This document shows positions 43,215-52,493 of a stretch of 64,000 nucleotides of DNA, in pieces. The stretch's first letter is position 1; each line of letters starts with the position of its first letter. The notes under the pieces were generated by a model. The model did not search any database and was not told the DNA's origin. It saw nothing but the letters and a program-made list of their open reading frames with translations. Source of the DNA: Polyangiaceae bacterium (GTDB lineage Bacteria > Myxococcota_A > Polyangia > Polyangiales > Polyangiaceae); NCBI GenBank assembly GCA_025936115.1, contig JAICTZ010000001.1, positions 186,001 through 250,000 of the forward strand. Reading direction: 5' to 3'. A program made the position numbers and the translations under genes.

Positions 43215-46200
43215 TCAGCCGATGCGGCAGCAGCCCGCCGCGTCGCAGGTGTTCGTGCCCGGACAATCGGCATCGGTCGTGCACTTACCGGACGAGCAGC
43301 ACTCTCCGTTTTGCACCAGGCCGTCGTCGCAGCAGGCCGCAAATCCCGGCGTGGTCGCGATGCAGCTCGAGCCGCTCGCGCAGCACGTGTCCGTCCCGCA
43401 GCTCGCGACGCCGCCCGCCGCGCAGCAACTCAACACCTGCCCACTCGGGCAGCCCGTCACCGGCTTGAACGTGCACGAGCTCGGATCCGTGGGTGACGGC
43501 TCCGGGCCAATCCATTTCGCGATGTTGCCGAGCGTGCACGACGCGTAGAGCGCGTCCGTGCCGTGCGTCCTACAATCCGGATCGGCCGCGTTCTCGACGC
43601 AGGGGTTGTTCGGCTGGTGCGTCGCGAACAGGCGACACAGGTCGCACCAATTGGAACCGTGAGCGTACGCGGCGTCCGCCATGCCGCCGAAGATCGCGTC
43701 TTGATCGAGGCTGATGCCGCGCCGGTTCCGGATGCCGTCCGCGATGGCCGAGCCCGGCAATTGCACCTGCTCGTCGCCGAACTGCCCCGAGTCTCTGGGG
43801 TCGCTCACGAGCGTCGACAGGCCGCCCGGGTTCGTGTTCTCCCAGTAATTGCCGTTCGTCGCGGTGTCGTTCTGGAAAACGTCCACGTGACCGTCCACGA
43901 AATCGTGGAGCGTTGACGTCATCCTCGCGCGATCGGTGTGGCGCGGATCCTGATGCGCCGAAGCTTGACCTTGGCCGCCCACGCTGTCGTCGAAGCAATC
44001 GACCGCGGTGCTCGGGCAGTAAGACATGAGCACGCCCGTGCCGAAGCCGGTCGGCGACGAAAGGTCGAGCTGATAGCCCGACACGTCGTCGATCATCCCG
44101 TTGTACTCGAATTCGTTCGCGCCCCCCACCAGTTGGTCCGCGTAGAAGTCGGCGAAACCCTCGTTGCCGCACGCCTGGTCGCACTCGCCGAGGACCTCCA
44201 CCGGAGGAACAGGAGAGACGGTTTCGAGAATGGCCGCGTTGTACGCGGACGCGAGGTCCCCGCTCGAGAGCATGTTGCAGAGCGCCCAATGGCCGTATTC
44301 GTGCGAGGCCACGCCGCGTGAGCGGGCGTAGCCGCTCTCGCTCGGCACGACCATGTCGGTTTCGAAGATGCAGGAGCCGAGCGACACGAGGGCCGCGGCG
44401 TCGCTCGGGTTTTCGAGCGCTGCGAACGCGGAAAGGAGCGTCGCCATCGTGGACGCCGCCGGGTTGGCGCGCGTGAAGCACGGCGTGATCGGGTTTGGCA
44501 GCATGTTCGCGTAGTGACCGACCAAGACGTCGGCCGCCGAGGGCGACAATCCGACGACGCTGCGCGAGAAATTCCTGCCGTCCGTCATCTGCGCGAAGAC
44601 GTTCGTGTAATCATCGACGAGCTTCAGATCGAGCGCCTTCTTCTGGGGCGGCGTCGAGTCGCTGAAGCTGTAGGGGCCGAAGTCGCACATCTCGGCCGTG
44701 GTGATGAAGTCGATGATGTTGGCCGCGTCGTTTTTCGGCAACAAGCACAGGCCGACGTCGGTGCCTGCGACCGCGGTGAGCGGTCCTGCGAACCCGGTCG
44801 CGTCGAGCGTCGCCGTCGAGTACTGCGGAACGTGAACACCGCGGAGCTCGAGCGTCATGCCCGCGGGAACGATGGGCGTTTTGGCCTCGGCGCCCCAGGC
44901 CTGCAGGATTGGCGTCTCCGAGCCGTTCACGCTGCGGACCACGCCGGAGGCGGCCGACGCGGGATCCGGCGTGTTGAACGTCGGGTCCGTGTTGAGCAAG
45001 TGGAGGTGCACCCCGATGTGCTCGGTGCTGACCACGTCGCCCCACAGATCACCGATGAAGCTTTCCACGGCATTGCCCACGTCGTGATAGATGCTCGCCC
45101 CCTCCTGGATCACGTCGCGCACGCCGCCGTCGAAATCGATGCTGCAGAGGACGGGCGCGAGCGGCGCTTGCTGGCGGGCGGTCGCCGGATCCAAGCCGCG
45201 GTAGCGAAAGCCGATGTTGGCGAGAGCTTGGTAAGCGAGGGTGACGCCGTCCGGATTCAAGAAAGCCGCGGGAATGGCGCGAAAGTTGATGGCATTGAAC
45301 GCGACTTTGCCGGACAACGCCGCCTGCCGGATGAAGTTGTATTGCGAGCCCGTCATGACGGCGAAGGTGTAGACGCCGGTGCCGTCACCGTGATGCGTGA
45401 ACACGCCCGTGAGCCCACGCCAGCGGTCGAGCCCTTCGAAGATGGGCAAGAAGTCGTGATGGATTTGCAGCTGATCGAGGAAGCCTAGCTGATCGCGACT
45501 CTCGATGTAGACGAGCGCGTAATAGAGGTTTGGCCGGCCCTTGGCGTCGAGCTCCGCCACGGCCTGGGTGTTCGCCCACGAGAACGACTGCCGCAGCGTC
45601 TGGGTTTGTGCGGCCGAGAGCGGCTCCGGAAGCTCGGGTAGCGCCTTGGAAGGCAGCGGCAATTTCGCCGATACGGCCGAGTGGGCGCACACGCCGTCGC
45701 CCGTGGCGGGCACGCCGGTCGCCGACGTGATTTGCAATGAAATGTTCTCCGCGTTGACGCCATGGCCCGGCGTCGAGCCGTCCGAGCAACTCACGAACGC
45801 CGCTTGGCGCTGAGCCGTGCTCGAGGCGGCCGCCGCCGAATACGTGCAGACGACGCTGCCGCCCTGGGGACGCGCGTAGCTCAGGCTCAAGGTCGTCGCG
45901 GCAGTGCCGGACATGCTCACGCCCGCCGGAATCGTGAGCGGTACGGTGGCGGGCACGCTCAAGCTTTCGCGCGAGCCCGTGCACGCCGGACGGAACGCGT
46001 CGAGCTCGAGCGGCCGCGACCAAGTGAGCGCCGGCGCTTGCGTCGTGGCGTCGATCGCGCAGCCGGGCACCGCGCTGCCGACGCAAGCGGTCGCCGTGCA
46101 TGTGTCGCCGCTCGTGCACGGGTTGCCGTCGTCGCAGTGCGCGCCGACGGTGTTCGCGCTGCACGTCGCGAGCGCCGGCGTGAGCATGAGATTGTCGAGC

Positions 46201-46772
46201 AGGTACGTGCCCGTGTCGTTGCTCGGGACGTTGAGTGCGAGCGTGATGCTCACGTCGTTCGCCTGGGGCTTGATGCTCGCCGCCAGGCCCGAGGGGACGC
46301 GGAACGAGACGGTCTGGAATGCTCCCGCGGGAAATCCGGTGAGCTCCCGCTGCCCGATGTACGCGTTGAAGACGTTGCTGCTCGGTGAGCTCACGTACAG
46401 CTGCAGCGCCCCGAGCCAAGCGGGATTGGCCGCGGTGGTCGGGAGCTGCAAATCGACGGACACCGTCGCTCCGATCGTGACCGGGCCCGGCAGCGGTGCG
46501 CTCACGAGCGGGACGTAGCCGTGCGCCTTCACGGCCAGGGAAAACGAGCCTTGCGTGTGCGCGCTGTTCGCGCTCAGCGTAAAGCCGCTCGCCGACCAGG
46601 CCGCGGTCGACTCGAACCCGAGAATCGCCGTCTGCGAGAGCGTGAGCGCTTGTGAAGTGGTTCGGGTCGGCTCGGACGAGCCGCCCTGCGCGCAGCCGAC
46701 CAGAGCCGGCACGGCCCAGAGCGCCCAATGGAAGGGCCGAACACGTTCAGACATTCGCGCGATCAACATCAT
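43215..46772 (-). CDS. Zinc metalloprotease-like lipoprotein (HEYGH)
   Basis: I start at ATG 46772 because AGGAG lies just upstream; a second ATG follows directly at 46769. The protein is about 1185 residues. The lipobox is ALVGC. Residues 45-185 resemble a carbohydrate-binding beta sandwich. Then comes a Cys-rich 'CDDGNPCTSGDTC' piece. The zinc motif HEYGH is near residue 823, and 'GNEGFADFYADQ' about 45 residues later could give the third ligand (Glu), as in gluzincins. The last 70 residues are very Cys-rich (CCAAGG, CCASGSSC, CCDDG, CCSSGKC). It is probably a cell-surface or secreted protease. The small gene upstream shares its operon. Confidence 0.7.
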   Translation of the reverse strand: MMLIARMSERVRPFHWALWAVPALVGCAQGGSSEPTRTTSQALTLSQTAILGFESTAAWSASGFTLSANSAHTQGSFSLAVKAHGYVPLVSAPLPGPVTIGATVSVDLQLPTTAANPAWLGALQLYVSSPSSNVFNAYIGQRELTGFPAGAFQTVSFRVPSGLAASIKPQANDVSITLALNVPSNDTGTYLLDNLMLTPALATCSANTVGAHCDDGNPCTSGDTCTATACVGSAVPGCAIDATTQAPALTWSRPLELDAFRPACTGSRESLSVPATVPLTIPAGVSMSGTAATTLSLSYARPQGGSVVCTYSAAAASSTAQRQAAFVSCSDGSTPGHGVNAENISLQITSATGVPATGDGVCAHSAVSAKLPLPSKALPELPEPLSAAQTQTLRQSFSWANTQAVAELDAKGRPNLYYALVYIESRDQLGFLDQLQIHHDFLPIFEGLDRWRGLTGVFTHHGDGTGVYTFAVMTGSQYNFIRQAALSGKVAFNAINFRAIPAAFLNPDGVTLAYQALANIGFRYRGLDPATARQQAPLAPVLCSIDFDGGVRDVIQEGASIYHDVGNAVESFIGDLWGDVVSTEHIGVHLHLLNTDPTFNTPDPASAASGVVRSVNGSETPILQAWGAEAKTPIVPAGMTLELRGVHVPQYSTATLDATGFAGPLTAVAGTDVGLCLLPKNDAANIIDFITTAEMCDFGPYSFSDSTPPQKKALDLKLVDDYTNVFAQMTDGRNFSRSVVGLSPSAADVLVGHYANMLPNPITPCFTRANPAASTMATLLSAFAALENPSDAAALVSLGSCIFETDMVVPSESGYARSRGVASHEYGHWALCNMLSSGDLASAYNAAILETVSPVPPVEVLGECDQACGNEGFADFYADQLVGGANEFEYNGMIDDVSGYQLDLSSPTGFGTGVLMSYCPSTAVDCFDDSVGGQGQASAHQDPRHTDRARMTSTLHDFVDGHVDVFQNDTATNGNYWENTNPGGLSTLVSDPRDSGQFGDEQVQLPGSAIADGIRNRRGISLDQDAIFGGMADAAYAHGSNWCDLCRLFATHQPNNPCVENAADPDCRTHGTDALYASCTLGNIAKWIGPEPSPTDPSSCTFKPVTGCPSGQVLSCCAAGGVASCGTDTCCASGSSCIATTPGFAACCDDGLVQNGECCSSGKCTTDADCPGTNTCDAAGCCRIG

Positions 46773-46785
46773 CGTCTCCTGATAC

Positions 46786-47418
46786 TCAGCGCGTGTGCGC
46801 TCCTCGAACACCGAGCCGCTCCGACAAAAGAGCGTGCGAATCTTGTGAAGCTTTCCCGCAGCGCGGGTTCAGCGTCGCCATCTCGTGGCTCTGAAACCTC
46901 GGCTTGTGCCCCGTCTCGAGCGGGTACATCACGTCTTCGGGATCGGCCGTGTGCTCGAGCCCCACGAGGTGAGCGCTCTCTTGAGCGATGCGCACCGCGC
47001 AGGCCTGCACGTCGCGACACGCGAACACGTACGCCGTGCTCCCCCAGCGCGCGTCACCGGCGCAATTGAGCGGCGCCATTCCGCGGACGCGCGGACCGTA
47101 ATCCGGATTGCACCACTCACCCCCGGCGCTCGAGATCACGACCGTGAGGTGTGGGCCCGCGGGAGGCGTCAGCACCACGTCAACGTCGAAATCGGCATAG
47201 AGGCGCTTGACCTCCGCCAAGAGGGCGCGCTCGCAACCCGCGCGGCCGCAACGGAACGGCGGTGCTTCTCCGGCTCGGCACACGCTATCGGCCGCCCTCG
47301 CTCCGCCGCGCGCGAACTCGAGATAGAGCACGTGCTTCGCCGCGTGCGCGGGCTCGCCCTGAGCGACCGAAGCCCACAGCGCGAGCAGCGCCGGCAAGAA
47401 TGCACGAGTCACGGGCAC
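46786..47418 (-). CDS. Secreted metzincin-like protein with altered zinc motif
   Basis: This 210-residue protein starts at GTG 47418, with a signal peptide cut near AQGEPAHA. The C-terminal half shows 'AQESAHLVGLEHTADPEDVMYP', which is the metzincin pattern HExxHxxGxxH followed by a Met-turn, except that the first His is Gln (residue 146, codon CAA). Six Cys and a short 'GEWCNPDYGP' stretch suggest disulfides. Its stop is 13 nt before the start of the large metalloprotease gene, so the two are probably one transcript. It may be an inactive or inhibitor-like relative. Confidence 0.65.
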   Translation of the reverse strand: MPVTRAFLPALLALWASVAQGEPAHAAKHVLYLEFARGGARAADSVCRAGEAPPFRCGRAGCERALLAEVKRLYADFDVDVVLTPPAGPHLTVVISSAGGEWCNPDYGPRVRGMAPLNCAGDARWGSTAYVFACRDVQACAVRIAQESAHLVGLEHTADPEDVMYPLETGHKPRFQSHEMATLNPRCGKASQDSHALLSERLGVRGAHTR

Positions 47419-47662
47419 CGCTCAGCAACAAGCGTTCCCTTGGTCGGCCCCCGTGAATGCGAGCGAAAGCCGGGGTCGTCTTCGGTGTCTGGCGCTGATT
47501 GCGCCATTCGCAGGCCCAAATCGCGCCCGAGCGGCGGCGCAAGTCGAGTCACCGGCGGGCGGCACCGCGTGAACGGCTGCCTTTCGCGCCGTAACGCAAG
47601 CGACTTCTCTGCGCAGCAGGATGACTTGACGGAAAGCCTGGCGGGCTCAAGGCAGGGTCGTG

Positions 47663-48577
47663 ATGCGCGCTTTGCGGGTACATGAACGAGGTGGCCCGGG
47701 CCACCTCATCGAGGAGGAGGCGGGGATCCCGCAGGTCGGGATCGGGGACGTCCTGGTTCGAGTGCATGCCGCAAGCTTCACGCCGACCGAGCTCGAGTGG
47801 CCCTCGACCTGGGTCGATCGCGCCGGGCGGGATCGACGCCCGTCGATCCCCGGTCACGAGGTGTCGGGCGTGGTGACCGCCCTCGGCTACGGCACCACCG
47901 GCCTGGCGATCGGGGACGCGGTCTACGGGCTGACGGACTGGTACCGCGACGGCTCCGCGGCTGAGTACGTGGCGGTCGAGGCGCGCAACTTGGCCCGGAA
48001 GCCCGACGGGTTGGACCACCGGACCGCTGCAGCCCTTGCGATGGTGGCGCTCACCGCCCAGCAGGCGCTGTTCGAGCACGGCGGACTCGCGCCCGGCCAG
48101 GTCGTGGCCGTGCTCGGCGCTGGGGGCGGGGTCGGGACGTTCGCGGTGCAGCTCGCCCGGGCCGCCGGAGCGCGAGTCGTTGCCGTGGCGCGTCCCTGGG
48201 CGGGCGACCTCTTGCGCGAGTTGGGAGCCGATGTCTTCGTCGACGTCGACCGCGCGCCGCTCCCGGAGGTCGATCTGATGTTCGACCTGATTGGCGGCGA
48301 GACGCTGCGCCGGGCGTGCGGCATGGTCAGAGCGGGCGCGACCGTCGTCTCGGCCGTCGAGGACCCACCGGTGGACGTGAACCGCCGCGGCCGGTTCTTC
48401 GTGGTCGAGCCGAGCCGCCCGCAGCTCGAGGAGCTCGGCAAGCGCGTCGTCGCCGGCGAGCTCCGTCCCGTGGTCGGCGCGACATGGCCACTCAAGCAAG
48501 GGCGCGAGGCGTTCGAGGCGAAGCACCGCGGTGCCCAGCCAGGCAAGGCCGTCCTGCTCGTGAGCGAGGAGAGCTGA
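47663..48577 (+). CDS. NADP-dependent oxidoreductase, quinone reductase-like MDR family
   Basis: The start is ATG 47663; GTG directly before it is an alternative. The protein is 304 residues. It fits the zinc-independent medium-chain dehydrogenases: N-terminal 'VLVRVHAASFTPTELEWP', 'PSIPGHEVSGVVTALG', the Rossmann motif 'VAVLGAGGGVGTFAVQLARAAGARVVA' near residue 150, and 'PLKQGREAFEAKHRG' near the end. The catalytic zinc ligands of alcohol dehydrogenases are not present. The P450 gene starts 24 nt later on the same strand, so they may act on the same or linked substrates. Confidence 0.85.
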   Translation: MRALRVHERGGPGHLIEEEAGIPQVGIGDVLVRVHAASFTPTELEWPSTWVDRAGRDRRPSIPGHEVSGVVTALGYGTTGLAIGDAVYGLTDWYRDGSAAEYVAVEARNLARKPDGLDHRTAAALAMVALTAQQALFEHGGLAPGQVVAVLGAGGGVGTFAVQLARAAGARVVAVARPWAGDLLRELGADVFVDVDRAPLPEVDLMFDLIGGETLRRACGMVRAGATVVSAVEDPPVDVNRRGRFFVVEPSRPQLEELGKRVVAGELRPVVGATWPLKQGREAFEAKHRGAQPGKAVLLVSEES

Positions 48578-48601
48578 GCTACGTCCAGGGCTACTGGGCG
48601 A

Positions 48602-50173
48602 GTGACGGACCCAGCGCCCATGGGATGCCCGCGCGATGAGCGGCGCGATCCTGCCGTAACCTTGATCTCGGCGGTGCGGGCGGGAATACTCCGCGGGTTG
48701 ATCGGGCCGCGAAGCTTCCCATTCGAAGGTGGGGTTCAGGCGCGCGGCGCGCGGCCGCCACGAGCGCGTGACTGCCGGCGTTGGAGCGGGCACGCGGCCG
48801 AGCTCGCCGGTGACACACTCGCCTTCTACGATCGCTGCGAACGGGAGCAGGGTGGCGTCCTCTACACGCACGTGTGGGGGCTGCCCGTGTGGCTCGTGTT
48901 CGAGCCGGCAGCCATCGAGCAGATCCTGGTGCGGCAACACCGCGCATTCGCGAAATCCGTGGGCTTGCGCTCGACCGTTCGCGCGTTCGGCGACGGCTTG
49001 CTGACTTCGGACCGGGAGCTGTGGCGGCGGCAGCGGCGCATCATCCAGCCAACCTTCCAGCCGCGGCGCCTGGACATCTACGGCAAGGAAGTGCAGCGCG
49101 CGACGCTGCGTCTCCTGGAGCGGATCCGCGCCGACGAGCCGCGCAACGTTCACGCCGACGTGACCGGCCTCTGCTTCGACGCGCTCACGCGGGCCATGTT
49201 CGGCGAGGACGTGGCGCAGGCCAAGGACGTGCTCGCCGCCGCGGCCGAGGCGCTTCACGGGTTTCACGATCACTACTCACGCCAGGTCGGCGGCGTCCGC
49301 GGCGTGCTGTTCTCGGCGTTCCGCGCGGCGGTGACTCGCTGCGGCAAGCCCGATCTGCGCGTTGATCCGACATTCATCCCGACGGCGCACGCTCGTGCCT
49401 TCCGTGGCGTGATGCACGAGATCGACCGCTTCGTGTACGAGCTCATCGAGCGCCGCAGGCAGGAGCCTGGAGACGAAAATGACCTCGTGACTCTGCTCTT
49501 GCGCGCCCGGGACGAGGCGGGTCGAGCTCTCGGCGTGCGCCAGATCCGCGACGAGGTCGTGACCATGTTCCTCGCCGGCCACGAAACGGGCGCTGCGGCC
49601 ATCAGCTGGGCGCTCTACCTCTTGGCGCAGAATCCGGCGTGCCAGCGCACTCTGCAGCGCGAGCTCGATGAAGCGCTCTGGCAGACTGTCCCGGACCAGC
49701 GCGCGACGGAGTTTCTGCCTTACTTGAAGCGCGTCTTGAGCGAGAGTTTGCGCCTCTACCCACCGGCCTACCGAATCAGCCGCACCTGCGTGCAGCGCGC
49801 GAGGATTGGCGATTTCACGATCGAACCCGGCACGGAGGTCCTCATCTCGCAGTGGTCGATTCATCGCTCGGCGCGCTACTACGAGGCCCCGGAGGAGTTT
49901 CGGCCGGAGCGCTGGACTCCGGAGCTGCGGGAGGCGCTCCCACGCTTTGCGTGGTTCCCGTTCGGGGGTGGGCCACGCATCTGCATCGGTGATTCGTTCG
50001 CACTGATGGAGAGCGCGATCGTCGTGGCGGCCCTGGTGCGCGCGTTCGAGCTCGAGCTCCCCAGCGGCGCGCCCGTTCTCCCATTTCAGGGCGTCACGCT
50101 GCTGCCGGCGCGCAACGAGATCCGCATGATCTTGAAGCGGCGGCAGCGTGCGCCGTCCGCTGCCCCGCTTTGA
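48602..50173 (+). CDS. Cytochrome P450
   Basis: The start is GTG 48602 or ATG 48620; about 523 residues. P450 motifs are clear: oxygen-binding helix I 'FLAGHETGA' near residue 322, ExxR 'ESLR' near 380, 'EEFRPERW' near 430, and the haem loop 'FGGGPRICIG' near 453 with the Cys ligand. The layout suits a fatty-acid or terpene hydroxylase type. Near residues 55-65 the usual Pro-rich hinge is garbled (ARDCRRWSGH). Shifting the frame by one base and back again would restore a normal 'ARGLPALGGH'. A redox partner is not encoded next to it. A dehydrogenase gene precedes it in the same operon. Confidence 0.85.
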   Translation: MTDPAPMGCPRDERRDPAVTLISAVRAGILRGLIGPRSFPFEGGVQARGARPPRARDCRRWSGHAAELAGDTLAFYDRCEREQGGVLYTHVWGLPVWLVFEPAAIEQILVRQHRAFAKSVGLRSTVRAFGDGLLTSDRELWRRQRRIIQPTFQPRRLDIYGKEVQRATLRLLERIRADEPRNVHADVTGLCFDALTRAMFGEDVAQAKDVLAAAAEALHGFHDHYSRQVGGVRGVLFSAFRAAVTRCGKPDLRVDPTFIPTAHARAFRGVMHEIDRFVYELIERRRQEPGDENDLVTLLLRARDEAGRALGVRQIRDEVVTMFLAGHETGAAAISWALYLLAQNPACQRTLQRELDEALWQTVPDQRATEFLPYLKRVLSESLRLYPPAYRISRTCVQRARIGDFTIEPGTEVLISQWSIHRSARYYEAPEEFRPERWTPELREALPRFAWFPFGGGPRICIGDSFALMESAIVVAALVRAFELELPSGAPVLPFQGVTLLPARNEIRMILKRRQRAPSAAPL

Positions 50174-50215
50174 CCGACGACGCCGCGTTTGACCGCCGTC
50201 GCCACGCTGGGACGT

Positions 50216-51085
50216 CTAATCATCGCGGAGTAGATGCGCCGGCGGCTCCTTGATATCCCAGATGAGTCCCAGCGCTGCGAACGCGCGCAGCACGTAGTAG
50301 CTGAGGTCGACCTCCCACCAGCGGAAACCTTGCCGCGCCGAGCCCATGAAGCGGTGGTGGTTATTGTGCCAGCCTTCTCCCATCGTGTAGAGCGCGATCA
50401 GCCAGTGGTTCCGGCTGTCGTCCGCCGTCGCGAAGCGTCGCGTTCCGACCAGGTGCGAGAGGGAATTGACCGAGAAGGTTCCGTGCCAGAGCGCCACCGT
50501 CGACCAGAAGCCGCCGAGCACCGCGCCGCTCGGCCCCGCGATCAGATAACAGGCGACTAGCCCGACTACCGGTGAAACCCAGTGGTACCGATCGAGCCAG
50601 CGGAGCTCTGGGAACCGCTCGAGATCGCGGACCAAGCGCAGATCGGTCTCCATCTGCTCGACGGCGGCAACCCACCCCAGGTGGGCATACCAGAAGCCGC
50701 GCTGCACCGGGCTGTGCGCATCGCCCGGCTGGTCCGAGTAGCGGTGGTGCTTGCGATGCGTCGCGGACCACCAGAGCGGCCCGCGCTCGAGGCCCATACA
50801 ACCCAGAAAGCCAAGCAGGAACTGAAACACTCGCGAGGTGCGATACGCGCGATGAGCAAAATAACGGTGGTATCCGCCCGTCATCCCGAACATGCGCGCC
50901 CAGTACAAGCAGAAGGCGAGCACGACAGCCCGCTTGGTGATGCCGGTGAAGACGACCAGCAAGCAGAGGGCGTGTAATACCGGAGCCCACACGCGGAACG
51001 ACGTCAGCCAAACATGCCAGCGCGAAGGGGCGACGATGTCGGTCGTCACGGCTTCGAGCTTTGGGGACGGCCCCGGTTTCGGCAT
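50216..51085 (-). CDS. Acyl-CoA desaturase (delta-9 type)
   Basis: This 289-residue membrane enzyme starts at ATG 51085. All three His boxes of the family are present: HRYFAH at residues 73-78, HRKHH at 110-114 and HNNHH within 'GEGWHNNHH' at about 236-244. Two hydrophobic pairs (residues 35-68 and 172-205) fit four membrane passes. The enzyme puts a double bond into saturated fatty acyl chains using two irons. It converges on the P450 gene and lies 18 nt after lysA on the same strand. Confidence 0.9.
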   Translation of the reverse strand: MPKPGPSPKLEAVTTDIVAPSRWHVWLTSFRVWAPVLHALCLLVVFTGITKRAVVLAFCLYWARMFGMTGGYHRYFAHRAYRTSRVFQFLLGFLGCMGLERGPLWWSATHRKHHRYSDQPGDAHSPVQRGFWYAHLGWVAAVEQMETDLRLVRDLERFPELRWLDRYHWVSPVVGLVACYLIAGPSGAVLGGFWSTVALWHGTFSVNSLSHLVGTRRFATADDSRNHWLIALYTMGEGWHNNHHRFMGSARQGFRWWEVDLSYYVLRAFAALGLIWDIKEPPAHLLRDD

Positions 51086-51103
51086 GGGGCGGGATCCGAC
51101 ATG

Positions 51104-52369
51104 CTACGTTAACTCCCGCTGTACTTCGAGATCCAAGAGCTGCTCGATAGCTTGCCGTTTGCGGATCACGGTGAGCTTACCGTCATCCAACATGAGCTCG
51201 GGCACGAGTGGCCGGCTGTTATAATTCGACGACATCGTCGCGCCGTACGCTCCGGCATCGCGGAGCACGGCCAAATCACCAACCTTTGGCAGGGGAAGCG
51301 CTCGGAACACGACGACCCCTCCGTCGTGCTGAGTAAATACGTCGCCCGCCTCACACAGCGGTCCGGCAACGGCGATCGGGCAGACGGGCCCGACCACCGA
51401 AGCCCCTGTCGGGGTCAGGAAGCAAATGTCGTGGTGGCTGCCGTAGAGTACGGGGCGAGCTAACTCGCTAAAGCCGGCATCGACCAATACGAAGTGATTT
51501 TCGGCCACCTTCTTGACAGCACGGACCTGGGCGACGAGAACGCCCGCGTTGGCGGTGAGGTATCGCCCCGGCTCCAGCTCGAGCCGGACCTTGTTGCCGA
51601 CGATACGCTCGACCTCGAGCCTCGTCGCGTTCCAAGCTGCATAGTATTGCTCTATGTCGACTTCCGGCTCGCCTGACTGATACGGAACCGACAGCCCGCC
51701 GCCGGCGGAGATGGCGTGTATCGGCCGATTCCAATGCCGCACCACATCCAACATGCTGTCGCAAACCCGGTGCAGATGCGCGTAGTCGACGCCGGAGCCG
51801 ATGTGCATATGAAATCCCACTAAGTTCAAGCGGTGCACGTCGACAAGGCGCAAGGCCTCAGCCAGCCCCTCGTGCCAGATGCCATGTTTGCTCAATGGGC
51901 CGCCCGTGTTGGTCTTGCGATTGTGGCCGTGACCGAAACCCGGATTGATTCTGATCCAGACCGGATGACCTGGAGCAGCCGCGCCGACTTGAGCCAGCAT
52001 GTCCGGAGAGCCGCAGTTCACGGGTATTCGCAGCTCGACCACTCGGGCTAGTGTCGCCTCGTCGATGATGTCGGCCGTGAATACGACCTCGTGCGCTTCC
52101 GTCCCGGGCGTGAACCCTGCCCGCAGCGCGCGTTCGATTTCGCCCAGCGAGACGGCGTCCAGGACGACGTTCAGGGCGCGGAGCACGCGTAAAATGTGAA
52201 CGTTGCTGTTCGCCTTCTGGGCAAACCTGATGGTGTCGAACGCCCGCAATCGGCGGACCCGCTCTCGCACTGGTTCCGCCTCATATAGCCAAAAAGGCGT
52301 ACCGACACCGCGCGCCGACCGCTGCACGGCATCAATCAGGACCGGCCCCAGAGAGTCGGGCCTGCTCAC
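51104..52369 (-). CDS. lysA: Diaminopimelate decarboxylase
   Basis: The frame starts at GTG 52393, but GTG 52369 has GGGAGG 7 nt before it and gives the expected length (421 residues). It makes L-lysine from meso-diaminopimelate with PLP. Visible signatures: 'RFAQKAN' (PLP Lys about residue 52), 'VSLGEIERAL', 'NPGFGHGHN', 'HMHIGSGVD', 'AISAGGGLSVPY', 'LEPGRY' and 'GAYGATMSSNYNSRPL'. It is close to the E. coli type of LysA rather than the common myxobacterial/Gram-positive type, and local GC looks lower than average, so transfer is possible. A broken cyclase gene lies directly upstream. Confidence 0.9.
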   Translation of the reverse strand: MSRPDSLGPVLIDAVQRSARGVGTPFWLYEAEPVRERVRRLRAFDTIRFAQKANSNVHILRVLRALNVVLDAVSLGEIERALRAGFTPGTEAHEVVFTADIIDEATLARVVELRIPVNCGSPDMLAQVGAAAPGHPVWIRINPGFGHGHNRKTNTGGPLSKHGIWHEGLAEALRLVDVHRLNLVGFHMHIGSGVDYAHLHRVCDSMLDVVRHWNRPIHAISAGGGLSVPYQSGEPEVDIEQYYAAWNATRLEVERIVGNKVRLELEPGRYLTANAGVLVAQVRAVKKVAENHFVLVDAGFSELARPVLYGSHHDICFLTPTGASVVGPVCPIAVAGPLCEAGDVFTQHDGGVVVFRALPLPKVGDLAVLRDAGAYGATMSSNYNSRPLVPELMLDDGKLTVIRKRQAIEQLLDLEVQRELT

Positions 52370-52493
52370 GTCGAAGGCCTCCCGTAGGCACACCGGTTCG
52401 TTCCTGACCGCACTGCTCGCTTCGCTATCCTGCGCGACATCGTCGATCTTCTAGCACACCTGGAACCTTCGACGACAGAGACTGGGTCCTCGT

